Shown: piece by piece, positions 1-10,021 of the stretch
How positions within the stretch are numbered: position 1 is the stretch's first letter
How the letters are laid out: every line of letters starts with the position of its first letter
NCBI GenBank assembly: GCA_016271365.2
Contig: CM057456.1
Location: forward strand, 166,549,501 to 166,613,500
DNA: 64,000 nt
Direction of reading: 5' to 3'
From: Neoceratodus forsteri
Taxonomy: Eukaryota > Chordata > Ceratodontiformes > Ceratodontidae
Translations under genes and position numbers: made by a program
Notes under the pieces: generated by a model
Database searches by the model: none
Seen by the model: only the letters and a program-made list of their open reading frames with translations
Told to the model about the DNA's origin: nothing

Positions 1-335
1 ATCAAGAGGAAATGTGAAAGGAGAATGATTAGCAACTTAGGACAGCTATTGACATGCTTTAAGCCAGGAGTTGAACATGTTGTCTGCCCATTTTCATGAG
101 GCAGGATCACAACAAGCCTATGTTGAAAATTTGGAGTAAAAATATTACAAAACAACACATCCATGAGCCTATGTTACATTTTGCAAATGCAGGCTTATAA
201 CTTTGGTACGTTAGAATATTTTTACCCCAAATTCCAGAGATGCAGCCCTATCGGCTCTGGCCAGAACTTGTATTTTTTTACCGGTGGGTAGACTGGGACC
301 AGCCCTTTTATAGCCCCATCTGTCATACAAAAATG
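1..335. repeat. Diverged copy of the satellite-like module found at 8.0-8.8 and 45.0 kb
   Basis: The stretch around 115-150 contains the phrase TATGTTGAAAATTTGG followed by an AAAATATT block. The same phrase recurs at about 8,305, 8,570, 44,985 and 45,280. The following 'gcaggcttataactt' resembles 'gcaggctcataactt' at 8,090. I read this as a degenerate unit of the same transposon-associated repeat, cut by the window edge. No coding potential is seen. Confidence 0.45.
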
Positions 336-600
336 TACAATAAATACAATCAGTATGCAATTTTACGAGCATAAAAAAAAAAAAAAAAACATGAGAGATA
401 CAGTGCTGTTTTGAAACTTGTGAAAAATGTCAAGATTAGCATGAAATGATAAATGATTCATATGTGAGGGCCAAGCTAGGAAAATGATTGTCTTCCTGCT
501 TGCAATTTGTATTTGTGCAACTGAAAAATAGCAAATTCTGAGCTTCATGTGACGTGTTAGATTTTTCTGTTGGAATTTTATAAGACAGATATGCTGGGGT
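336..600. other. AT-rich stretch with an A-run, no gene seen
   Basis: This stretch holds a run of about 17 A residues near 373-389 and otherwise unstructured AT-rich sequence. I see no motif or sustained codon pattern. The A-run could be the tail of an unrecognised retroposon. Confidence 0.4.
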
Positions 601-1540
601 TCTTGTTTTAAAGAGCATATGAGTAAAGACTGCTGCACCCAAATTTATTCTGTGTACTGGTGGGACTATTCCTAAATTTTGATATACTGTAATAGTTGGT
701 GACGGGTTTGAAAAGAAGCAACAAGTGCAAAATGACAGATGCTAGTGCACATCTTCTGATACACCTGTGCAAAAACATCTGTCTGATGAACAAATAACAT
801 TGCACCATAATCCAAAATTGGTAAAGAGAACCTCCTTAGCCACCAAAATATTGTTTCAGTGGCTAATGATCAAATATTTTGTTACCAATAACCCAGTTTT
901 TGATTGAGCTGTTTTTGACACTAGGTGTAAGTGAGAAACGAAATTTAAACTTTGACTGTGAAATACTCCTAAGTACTTACACTTTTTCACTGTCTGTAAG
1001 CTCTCCCCAGTTACCCCATAAATGACAAGATCATTTCCAGCTTAGGACAACTTCTGTCCTGTTCCAAAAAACATGGTTCTAGTTTTTTATTCATTTAACT
1101 GCAGCCTGTTAATCTCTAGCCAATTAGTCAGTTCAACAAATCCTTGTTGCAAATCTTCCTGAATTTTGGTTATATTAGTCCCTGAACTGAGAATGACCAT
1201 GTCATCCATGTACTAAACTGGGTGAAATTTTTAAACAAAACATTGTGTAGGTCTACTGTACAAATAATGAAACAAAAGTGGGCCCAATACTGAGCCCTGT
1301 AGAACCCTAAGAGGGTCTCCACAGGTGTCAGAGAGGACATCCTCTACTTGCACCCTTTGAGTTCTGGTTGACAGGTAATGTTTGAACCAGCCTGCACCCC
1401 TGCCCCAGTGCCAACAGACACCAGCTTTCTTATTAAAATAGCATGATCCATTACATTGAAGATCTTGTTTACGTCCATGAACACTGCCCTAATGCACTTA
1501 CCATACTCAAAACCCTCCAGGACAGAGCTCATCAGTTTGT
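600..1540 (-). pseudogene. Non-LTR retrotransposon reverse transcriptase remnant
   Basis: Read on the minus strand across several frames, this gives successive RT blocks. Block A near 1,430-1,480 reads FMDVNKIFNVMDHAILIRKL. A block near 1,290 reads LQGSVLGPLLF. The catalytic YMDD box lies at about 1,190-1,215 (YMDDMVILSSGT). Further downstream is a WLEINRLQLN-type block, then a KYLGV-like stretch. These follow the order of LINE RT domains. The endonuclease half and both ends are missing, and stops and frameshifts break the frame repeatedly. I cannot assign the clade with confidence; the C-terminal pattern recalls Rex1/Daphne/Crack-type LINEs. It is a dead fragment with no sign of host use. 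Confidence 0.7.
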
Positions 1541-1550
1541 GCCTTTGAAT

Positions 1551-1700
1551 ACAACCCCAGGCCCCAAAATGCCTTCATTCAAAATTGGAATCCCTCCTGA
1601 CTCCTCCCCCCCAGTCCATGCTTGAGGCAATAGGAGTCCAAATACTGGCTAATTTAGTAATTCCCCTCCCTAGCCTACAGAATGCTGTTTATTCAACTCT
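1551..1700. repeat. Interspersed repeat family R, copy 1
   Basis: The part at 1,625-1,690 ('ctggctaatttagtaatt...ccctagcct') closely matches 6,276-6,330. The preceding 'cattcaaaattggaa' resembles 2,395-2,412. I see no ORF of note. The family occurs at least four times in the window, usually next to L2-like LINE sequence, so it may be LINE 5' UTR. Confidence 0.45.
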
Positions 1701-2207
1701 TTAGGTTGCTGTGTAGAAAACAAATTGTTTGAGGACATTTAATCAAAATGTAGTGCAAGCCCATACATTTATTTACAGCATAACTGCAATGTACATTGGA
1801 TACCTGCTGTAAATTCCATAAAACTGCAAATGTGGCATTCCGCATGGTGGCCCAGAAGTGCAAACTGTGAAAACAAAAGAGTTGTCCAGGTTGTCCAGAA
1901 GTGCAAAAGAAATAACAAATCTAATTAGAAACAAATGGAAAGCAACATAACAGCCCCCTTCAACAAACTCTACTGTAATGATTCCTTATTCCAAAGGTTG
2001 CTGCATGAGATGCCAGCTCATGGATCCATGTAAAATGCTCAGTAGACACTTCCAGTTGCATCAAGAGTTCATGATTTTTTAGCTAGAATCAGTACTACAC
2101 TTATCGTAGGCTCCTTACTAAGTAAGGTCAGATTACTGTTCTCAAAGCAGTGGCCAGTGTAGATGGGATTATAGAATATACAAAAAAAAAACTGTGTTCC
2201 TCCCCTG
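1701..2207. other. No gene seen
   Basis: This is AT-rich sequence with no recognisable motif, hairpin or long ORF. It is probably old decayed repeat. Confidence 0.4.
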
Positions 2208-2525
2208 GTGGCCAAGGCTAGTCCCTTGGCTAGCACCTCCACAACCCCAATCATTTCCAATACTTTGCCCTCCCTCCTTGTCCTACATTTCAGTTTTTCA
2301 CAAAATAATTTGCAATCTCCTGATACTGTTCCAGGAGATAACATCCCCTTGAATTCAAACCCATTTCCTAACCAACCCCCAGACCCCAACATATCTTCAT
2401 TCAAAAATGGAACCCCCTCTAATGAGGTGCCATGGGAGTAGACTTTGGCATGTGAGGGGTCCCACCTCCTTAGTTCTTATTCTCTAGGCTGCTGTAATTT
2501 CTGGTCAGTGGGTAGCTAATGGGTT
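2208..2525. repeat. Repeat family R, copy 2, directly upstream of the L2-like LINE
   Basis: It shares 'cccaatcatttccaatacttt' with 21,140-21,165, and a 'cttcattcaaaaatggaa' block with copy 1. It abuts the start of the LINE endonuclease similarity at about 2,540, which is why I suspect LINE 5' UTR. Confidence 0.4.
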
Positions 2526-3180
2526 GTCTGACTCAGCTCCTCCCTTTAGGACACTTCTTTGTAACACAATATCACTAAGGAATAAAACTGCTGTGGTGGA
2601 GACATTCAGCATGGATTCTTTAGTGGATCAGGTATGTATCACAGAGGCCTTTTGGGGAGATGATTCTGGCCCGGTGCTAGAGGTGTCCATTACACTGGGT
2701 TATTCAGTGGTGCATTGCCCTAGGCAGGAGTGCAGGGGTGGCATGGTTGCCATCTGTTTTAGATCTACTCTGGGACTTATAGTGTAACTCATGGGAGGAA
2801 CCAGGTCATTTAAATGCATGGTAGTGAGAGGTGGGCCAGGTACAAGTTGGAAGATCATTCTCATATACTGGCCCCTGGGTATGGGAATGAATTCTTGCAA
2901 GACCTAAAATGTTTCATAGGGAACCTGGTGGTGGGATCCCCTAGACTTCTGGTCTGGGGTGATTTCAATGCCTGATGAAGCATCTCTTTTTGAAATGCAG
3001 TTCCTCTATATAATGTCTTCACTGGGCCTTGCGCAAACAGTTGCCTCTGGTACTGACCAGCACTGTCATGCCTTGGACCTGTTTTTCTCATTAACTCTTG
3101 CCATTAGAATGTCAGGGTTAAGCAGCTCACTTGGTCTGATCATCACATCATGTAGTTTCTTTGCAGGGCTCCCCATTTAA
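2524..3180 (+). pseudogene. LINE endonuclease domain (EN), broken
   Basis: The first frame (2,524-2,787) contains ISLRNKTAVVETF, then VCITEAFWGDDSGPVL and GGMVAICFRS. This is the N-terminal signature of APE-type LINE endonucleases: the 'N...LRNK' block, the 'ITE.W' catalytic block with E conserved and W changed to F, and the 'GGG.A...+' block. A second frame (2,959-3,180) resembles the 'DFN.H' to 'HTLDL.F' region: LGLAQTVASGTDQHCHALDLFFSL. The enzyme would nick the genomic target for target-primed reverse transcription. Frameshifts between blocks show that this copy is dead. Confidence 0.7.
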
Positions 3181-5400
3181 CCTCCCCTGTGAAGATGGTC
3201 AGTTATCTTCCAGTTTGAAACTTTGAGCCTCAGAGTCTCCAGGCAGTACTGGACATCTCAAGCATGGAGACAGCTTGAGTGATGGGAGTTGTGGTGGCTG
3301 TGGAGGTTATTACCTGGCTCTTGCAGCTGCATTTGACTCCCTATCTCTCCATGTTCACCCCTTGATTCCTCACCACAGGTCACCATGGTGTGATGGTGAC
3401 CTAAGGAGGACAAAGACAAATGCGTGCAGGCTGGAGCATTGTTGGCAGTAGTCTAGTGCAGATTGGGATAGATTGGTGCTGAGGGCTCATTACAATGAGT
3501 ACTAGCAGGAAGTCACTCTGGAAAAAGTCAGTATTCCTATCACTGGGGATTGACACTAGAAAGAACTGAACAGCTCAACTCCTCAACACTGTGGACAGAT
3601 TATTAAATCCAATCTGTCTGCAGTCCTGCAGTCTTTTCCATAGAACAGTGTGATGATCTTAATTAGTTCCTTCTGGACAAGGACTCTTCTATTTAGGCTG
3701 GAATATCCTCAAGCTGCCTATCATCTGCTGGCAGTATCCCTTTGATGGTGAGCATAGGCACTTCATCATTGTGGTATGAGTTTGAGCTAGTTCAGGTGGA
3801 GAATGTCTTCCATTTGGTATTGGAACTGAGCCCAACTTACTATACAATGGCTGCTGAACAAATCCAGCTTCTTCTTGGATGCTGGGGGACCCTGGATCCA
3901 ATTTTTCTTGACATCATTGTATGTTCCCCTAGAGAGGAGGTTTTGCCTACCACTCTGAAAAGGGTTGCGGAGAAGCCACTTAAAAGAAAACACCATTTGA
4001 ACCCGAAGTTCTCTCACATTACAGTCCTGTCTAGAACCTTCCCTTTTTTGGGGAAGTTGAGGGAGAAGGTGGTAGTGGTGCAGTTATGCAGTTGGAGCAG
4101 CACCAAGAGAAATATGACATTTATGAGCCTTTCCAGTCTGGTTTCCAGCCTCACTACAGTACCAAGACTGCTCTGGTCAAGGTGCACCATGATCTCCTCC
4201 TACAAAGGAATAGTGGGCATCATTCCACCTAGTATTAATTGACCTTTCTTCAGTGCTTGACATGGTGGACCATGGGGTGCTGATGACCTGTCTGAGGCAT
4301 TATGTATGACTCTCAGAAATGGTGTTACAGTGGTTTGAGTCCTACTTATCCAGCAGGGTGCAGCAGGTGGCACTCAGCTCTTTCATCTTGAGCAGTGCTC
4401 CATTCTGCTGTGGTATACCTCAGTGATTGATTCTAGCCTCCATGTTGTTTGCCGTGTACATGCTGCCATTGGAAGGTATTGTCAGATGCTATGGTTTGGG
4501 TTTCCATTGTTATGCTGATTATACCAGGCTGTATGTGTCTTGTGCATCTGTCAAAGGATTTGCAGTTTTGAGGCTGAGTGAGTGCATTTGGGAAATTTAA
4601 GACTGAATAGCTGACAGCTGGTTTAAACTAAATCTGCTGAAGACAGAAGCGTTAATGATGGAACCTGATCAATATGGTTCAGCAATGAGAAGCGATGATG
4701 TTGTGCTTCCATCTTTTGGTGGTGTCATGCTTGGATCTGTGGACAGAGTGAGGAATCTGGGGGTCATTGTGGATTCCAAACTGACCTTTGAACATTGGGT
4801 GTTAGCTGTTGACTTCAGTAGCTGTTGTCATCTTTGGAATGTCTCCTGGATCAAACCCTTTCTTCAACCAGACAACCTGGTTACCCTCGTGCTCACCCTG
4901 GATGCATGCAGACTGGATAACTGTAAGGTTCTGTACCTAGGATTATCCTTGAGGTTGCTGCACTGCTTGTGGCTGGTCCAGAGATGGGGCAGCCCAGCTG
5001 GTTGCTGGAGCCTCCCAGTTCAAGCATATAATGCTGCTTCTCCGCACTCTGTACTGGTTGGCTGTGCAATGATGCATCAGCTTCAAGGTGTGCTTGTTAA
5101 GTTACAAGACCCTGCATGGTTTGAGTCTGGACTATGTGAAAGACCTCCTAATTCTGCATGCTCCTGGCCGCCCCTTTCAGTCAGTGGAGGTGTGTCTCCT
5201 TGCAGTACCCAGATCCAGGATCAAGTCCTTGGATGATCAGGCATTTGGTGTTGCTGCTCCAATCCCGTGTAACACCCATCCACCAGAGGTTAGAGATGCC
5301 CATTCACTTGACATTTTTAAATCTTACCTCAAAACTAATTTGATAGCTTTGAGTTTAGGGCCTGGTGCTGCCTTTTAAATCATCCTATTGGTTATTATTG
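2530..5400 (+). mobile_element. L2-like LINE, decayed, plus strand
   Basis: An apurinic-endonuclease-like segment (2,540-3,180) is followed in the correct order by reverse transcriptase (about 4,100-4,870) and a C-terminal tail (about 5,040-5,380). The sequence that looks like the 3' end of this LINE group ('...cttgggattggatgcc...ataaac') lies at 6,163-6,240, after microsatellites and a MITE. Two other copies of the same LINE group lie at 35.08-36.90 kb (5' half) and 60.18-61.37 kb (3' half). The blocks fit the CR1/L2 group of vertebrate LINEs, and L2-like is my best label. The copy is riddled with stops and frameshifts. Confidence 0.75.
3740..5380 (+). pseudogene. LINE reverse transcriptase and C-terminal region, broken
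   Basis: At about 4,110-4,200 there is FQPHYSTKTALV, matching the 'SGFR..H.TETAL' block. At 4,240-4,275 there is LIDLSSVLDMVDHGVL (block A). At about 4,330-4,360 there is WFESYLSSRVQQV. The catalytic box at 4,497-4,540 reads CYADYTRLYVS, with the second Asp of the expected YADD box changed to Tyr. At 4,655-4,800 there is KTEALMM and RNLGVIVDSKLTFE. The C-terminus (5,088-5,378) includes LSYKTLHGLSLDYVKDLL and PPEVRDAHSLDIFKSYLKTNL, typical of the CR1/L2 group tail. Several in-frame stops and frame changes are present. Confidence 0.75.
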
Positions 5401-5820
5401 GTAACTTGATATTTCTATATAATAACTGGTGACCAGTTTTTTCAATGTGCTTAGCCAGCTGATATTCACTGTAATAATCTGCAGGTTATTACCGTGAACA
5501 TGCACTCTGTCACTCACAATAGAGTTCTCCACCATTGGTTCTGCTCCTCTGTGCAGGCAAGCTAAACAGTTTCTAAATTATGGCTGCTCTGTATCTCCAC
5601 TAGCAAGGAGCTGCCACACCATCTGATTCTCCATCTGGTCAATCTTGCCTTTACATTCTTTTTTTTAAATAAACACAAAAAAATGCCATCTGGTTGATCC
5701 TGCTGTTCGTCGCCTTGGGTGACACTGTGAGCACGAATGGCACTGCCTGGCAGCACTACAGAACTGGGCTCCAAATCAAAATCCCAAATAGTAGAACACA
5801 CTAAACATGGAGACAAGGGG
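5401..5820. other. No gene seen; LINE 3' flank and unknown sequence
   Basis: This stretch contains AT-rich sequence and an internal T-run at 5,660. I see no conserved domain in any frame. Confidence 0.4.
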
Positions 5821-5823
5821 TGT

Positions 5824-5825
<2 letters not shown>

Positions 5826-5860
<35 letters not shown>
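5826..5860. repeat. (TG)n microsatellite, first of a duplicated pair
   Basis: An uninterrupted TG run of about 17 units, preceded by 'atggagacaaggggtgta'. The same flank precedes the second array at 5,896, which suggests a local duplication of the array with its flank. Confidence 0.97.
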
Positions 5861-5863
<3 letters not shown>

Positions 5864-5888
5864 ACACTAACAAAAAAATGGAGACAAG

Positions 5889-5895
<7 letters not shown>

Positions 5896-5929
<34 letters not shown>
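5896..5929. repeat. (TG)n microsatellite, second of the pair
   Basis: A pure TG run of about 17 units. The preceding 'atggagacaaggtgtata' matches the flank of the first array, so the two form a tandem duplication of about 70 bp. Confidence 0.97.
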
Positions 5930-5930
<1 letters not shown>

Positions 5931-5991
5931 ATGAGAAAGAAAGGGGTGTCACAACATTGGGGCTGGAAAAAAAATTGCTTACCAGTATATT

Positions 5992-6162
5992 ATATAAAAT
6001 AAAGGATGGGGAAATGTTCTTATGAGAATTTAATGCACACCTTCGTTGTGGGATGCTTTGATAAACCCCTCGGACTTCGCCCTCAGGGTTTATGTGGCAT
6101 CCCATACCTGAGATATTCATTAAATTCTCATATCACACACTTCCCCATCCTTTATTTTATAT
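5992..6162. mobile_element. Palindromic MITE (fold-back), 171 bp
   Basis: The ends are near-perfect inverted repeats: ATATAAAATAAAGGATGGGG on the left and its complement on the right. Inner arms continue the pairing (tatgagaatttaatg / cattaaattctcata and gggatgc / gcatccc). The centre is a GC-rich core, CCCTCGGACTTCGCCCTCAG. The element separates LINE body sequence from LINE 3' tail, so it inserted into an existing repeat. The same inner 'GGGATGC..ATAAACCC' palindrome occurs at 19.05 kb with different outer arms. Confidence 0.8.
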
Positions 6163-6240
6163 TTAATGATTTGTCATTTGTACTGTGAGGCACCCAGAGC
6201 CCTTGGGATTGGATGCCATATAGATAAACTTGCCTTGTCT
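6163..6240 (+). mobile_element. Probable 3' tail of the L2-like LINE
   Basis: The string 'gtactgtgaggcacccagagcccttgggattggatgccatatagataaa' (split here by sense, not copied in full) is the layout of an L2-type 3' terminus: a short hairpin, then 'GG..GC.ATATA.ATAAA'. The copy at 61,320-61,365 ends in a comparable way. Confidence 0.5.
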
Positions 6241-6800
6241 TGCCTCCTGATCTTAATCCCATTATTGGGGCAAGAATAGACAAATCCTGGCTAATTTAGT
6301 AATCTTCTTCCCTGGCCTGTAGCATACTGTCATACATCAAAGAAGGAGAGGGACACAGCTCACTGATGATTACTGCTGTGCAGAATGCAGAATTCCTACA
6401 GTGAAATTTGCATGGAATGACCATTACAAGGGCAGAATTTCAGTCAAAAGTTTGCTGGTCCTTCTACGGAATTCCACCTGCTGCAATCTGCAGAATTATA
6501 TTTCACAGAACAGCTTTTTCCACAGAAAAGTATTCCACAGCCATTTCCACAGAAAATATTGAGATCTGCGGAATTTTATTCTGTGAAAATGTAGCAGAAA
6601 ACCCATTCTGCGTTATTCCACTGCAAAATTCCACCATTCTGCTTCTGACAAAATTTGGTGGAATTCAGCAGAATTTCAAAAATTCCATGAAATTCCTTTC
6701 CACCAGAATTTGAAAATTCTGTACACCACTACTAATGACAGTAGGTATACTGACCAGTCAGTCTGTCTAGCATTATTAGTGCTGCAGACCATTCCCCCCC
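6241..6800. repeat. Repeat family R, copy 3, interrupted by a hAT MITE
   Basis: Left part 6,270-6,335 matches 1,620-1,690. Right part 6,740-6,790 ('gaccagtcagtctgtctagcatta') matches 21,075-21,105 ('acaaatcagtctgcctagcaaca'). The MITE at 6,371-6,731 sits exactly between the two parts, so the R copy predates it. Confidence 0.5.
6371..6731. mobile_element. hAT-type MITE, 361 bp, with 8-bp target duplication
   Basis: The left terminus TACTGCTGTGCAGAA and the complement of the right terminus TAGTGGTGTACAGAA form a TIR of about 15 bp. Flanking octamers are CTGATGAT (6,363-6,370) and CTAATGAC (6,732-6,739), an 8-bp duplication with two mismatches, as expected for hAT. The interior is crowded with subterminal motifs of the type GCAGAATT/CCACAGAA in both orientations. 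There is no ORF, so it is non-autonomous. Similar GCGGAATT motifs occur in the larger hAT element at 43,966. Confidence 0.75.
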
Positions 6801-6889
6801 CCTCCAACTTGCATGCTGCACACTTTCGCAGTCAGATAGCTGTATAAACTATTGAGGTTGGTATACTGCACATTTGGGAACATGTAGCA

Positions 6890-8990
6890 TGCATTCGGCA
6901 GATTGCTAGGAACCAGCAATGTTTTTTTATGTTGGCTTGCCGCAGGCTTGCCAACATATTGGGAGAGTGCAGATTTGGGGGCCTGGCCGCTGTTGGGCGA
7001 ATGCAGGGCACGCATCAGTAGGTGCGTCCCTCATTCCCCAATCAGCCTGCATGCCGGCACCACACCATGCATATATAATGTTGCGAGCACATCTAAGCAA
7101 AGGTCCGCTGCAATCCGAGCAAAGCTTGTCATACGCAGCAGACCTTTTGCTTGCATGCTCGCCACCATTATCAGCATGGTTGGCGAGCAGCTTAACCCCC
7201 CGTTTACTGTGCGGCGAGGCCTCCCGTCGGCATACCCTAATCTGGAATGCCGGGGATGACTAATCCCCTCTAGCTGGCACCCCCCGCTGTGTTTCTACGC
7301 TGATGGGAGCCCACTCCTTCGGCATCACATCTCCACCCAATTGTTGAATGCCGAGGGGGGTGCCCAATCCCCCTCGGCTCGTGCGCCCCCACCGCTGTCT
7401 TTGTCTGCTGACGGGGTGCCCAATCCCCTCGGCATTATTTTCCCCCGTTGTAGAGCTGATGAGGGTGCCCAACTCGCCGGCCACTGACCCCCAAAAAACA
7501 GGGTGGTGGCACGCTGGTAGCCCACCCCAGCATGCCAAATGCCCTGCAACAGGAAAACTGTCCCGCGATGGTTTTCTGTTTTTTTTTTTTGCCTGTAAAA
7601 CTAAAAACGGTCCCTCGTAGTGTCGATGCCCACCTACCCCCACCCGCATCCACCCACTGCGCACCCTGCCTCCCCTCACTCCCCCCCATACTTACCTCCA
7701 GAGTCCGGCACAATGATCTTCAGTGGACTGGGAACACGTCTGCACTCTTCAAAGCCGACCACGAACTGAGGAAATGCCGGTAAGCTGTATAATGGAGTGA
7801 ATAGGGTTTTTTCAACTTTGCTGCATATCTCAGGCATTTCTTGGAATTTTGGCACCAAATTTTCAACATGGGGTTTTGGGGCCCTCCTCATGAATTCTGT
7901 CACTGTCATGGCATATATCGGCCTCGAAAGGTGATTTTGCAGTCACTGCAAAATCACCTTTCAGGGCCCATTAACGAAATGACAGTGGCAGTATTCATGA
8001 GGTGCCCTCTTAAAAAGCCTAAGTTCCAAATTTGGTGGAAAAATTCCAACAAATGCCTGTTTTACGAGCGTGTGCTGTGCAGTTGCTATGCAGGCTCATA
8101 ACTTCACGCATTCACAATATTTTACTGCCGGATTTTCAGCATTGTCATATTTGTACACCTCCTTGTGAACAGTATAGCTGTCATTTTCCACATCCTGCCC
8201 AAAATGTGTTTCAGCACTTCTGGCGCACAATAGCGCAGTCGCTGTGGGAAATCAGTGTTTGGGCCAGATTATGGAAATGACAGTGACACAGTTCATGAGC
8301 AGAGGACCGAAAATGCCTATGTTGAAAATTTGGTGATGATACTCCATAAAATAACTGTGTTACTTACGGCGCTAGTAGATTGTCACGCACTGCATCACCG
8401 CATTTGTGATATTTTCAGTCTGGATTTTCACCATTGCCATTTTTCCACACCTCTTGATGAACAGTAGAGCCGTCATTTCACATATACTGCCCAAAATGTG
8501 TTTTCGCACTTCCGGCGCAGAATAGCGTGGTCGCTGTGCGAAATCACTTCTTGGGAGGTGCTAAAATGCCTATGTTGAAAATTTGGTGCCGAACGCCCAT
8601 AAAATGGCAGTGTTGCAAGAGTGCATTGCATATTTCCCATGCACCCTACTAGCTTCGCAAATTTGGTATATTTACATGCCACATTTTAAACACTGGCATT
8701 TTTTTACACCTCCTTATGAACGGTACAGCTCTCATTTTTCACATCCTGCCCGACATGTTTTCCCACACTGCACTACACTACCAAACACCCAAAGGGACAC
8801 CCTAATGCTTGTCACTCTCTGCAGGGTGGGGGTGGGTTGGCATCAGTTCAATACTTCACTGCCATTCCTATGATGCATCTGTCTAACTCCTGCACTACCA
8901 ATGCCAATGCCAGCAAGCCAACATTCGGCATTGACAAATGCTTGTTAAATCTCTCTGTGATAGCATAAGGAGTAGGGTGGAAGGCAGAAA
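6890..8990. repeat. Satellite-rich transposon body related to the hAT element at 44-45.5 kb
   Basis: Three things link this block to 43,966-45,492: the 'ggtgcccaatcccc' repeats at 7,250-7,500, the stretch 'ggtaagctgtataatgga' (7,779-7,797 versus 44,752-44,770), and about 270-bp units at about 8,070, 8,360 and 8,616 that each carry TTACGAGCG/gcgctatgcag-like starts and a shared 'cacctccttatgaacagta' segment. Possible inverted ends are 'tatgttggcttgcc' (6,930) and the complement of 8,925-8,945. The exact borders are uncertain. I see no transposase ORF. Confidence 0.6.
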
Positions 8991-9548
8991 ATGATGGGCT
9001 GGGGAGAGGGTGTTCATACTATTCATTTTAACATAGTGGCACAGATGGCTAACACAGACACAAATAGGCTAACAATTATTTCTGGATAGGCCCACAGCTA
9101 TTGTGAACATTTGCAGCATGAATGTCATAGTTAATGCACTATGTAAACATCTCTGCTACTAGTCCCTGCCTCACTTTCATCTCTGTGTTGTGCCTGTGAG
9201 TGTAAAGAGGCAACTTTTAACACCAGTGAGTGCCACCCCATATCTGCTGTACAAGTATTTATTCTCCTTTGCTGCCATGAACTTTCTTGCAATGCAGGCA
9301 TAGGAGCGGCTACAGTTTATGGATCCCGTCAAAATGGCAGATGAGATTTCCACAGATCGGGGGGCTGTGCCCCCATAACTCCCCTCCCCCACATACATCC
9401 AATTGTTTAGTTTTGGGGCAGCAAAGCCCCCCAAGCCCCCTTCCCACCATGAGTAGAATATTACTTATGCAATAGGCATGGACATAAATCCTGTGTGATA
9501 AATCTGAGCTACTATGTGATAAATGTGAAATTTTACATTTATACACAT
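8991..9548. other. No gene seen
   Basis: This stretch contains a short C-rich island (9,355-9,450, 'ggggggctgtgccccc' hairpin) and otherwise unstructured sequence. ORFs here lack recognisable domains. Confidence 0.4.
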
Positions 9549-9549
9549 T

Positions 9550-9800
9550 GGCCCGGATATTCAAAAGGGTTGCGCCATGCGCAAGTCCAAAAATGCGCCA
9601 TTTTGCGATATTCAGAAGGAGGCAGTTGCGCCACCGAAAACATGCTGAGCAACAGCGCAATGAAAATGAAGGCATGCGCAACCGAAGGGGGTGGATCCAT
9701 GCATAAAGAGCGCAATGCGATATTCAAAGACTTGCGCGATGCGCAATAGTGGCACAGCCGGAAATTGCGCACTAGCGGAAATGAGCCAAAATAAAAAGGC
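9550..9800. promoter_or_regulatory. Left subterminal repeat region of the Harbinger element
   Basis: Between the TIR and the transposase there are repeated TTGCGC/GCGCAA and GATATTCA motifs, for example at 9,555, 9,570, 9,590, 9,607, 9,630, 9,650, 9,690, 9,712, 9,720, 9,735, 9,745 and 9,765. The right end has the same two motifs. Subterminal arrays like this are the usual binding sites for the Myb-like partner and the transposase in this superfamily. Binding is inference here. Confidence 0.6.
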
Positions 9801-9839
9801 TCAAGGAAGCGGCGCAAGAATGCTACAAGGGTGCCAAGT

Positions 9840-9843
<4 letters not shown>

Positions 9844-9871
<28 letters not shown>
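9844..9871. repeat. (GA)n microsatellite
   Basis: About 14 GA units followed by a short GACA run, lying in the presumed 5' UTR of the transposase gene. Confidence 0.95.
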
Positions 9872-9883
<12 letters not shown>

Positions 9884-10021
9884 GACAGGCTAGGGCAGGC
9901 AAGGCAAGCGTGGTCCATAGGCTGTAGAGGCCAGCGGGGGGTGCCCGGTGCAGTGGAAGTAGCAGTGAGGACAGCGGGGGTAACACAGCAACACCAGCCA
10001 GGGGGGTCAGAAGCCAGGGAG

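Noticed and set aside
5562..6120. ORFs with poly-Cys-Val or poly-Thr-His tracts
   Set aside because: They are translations of the (TG)n/(CA)n arrays in different frames.
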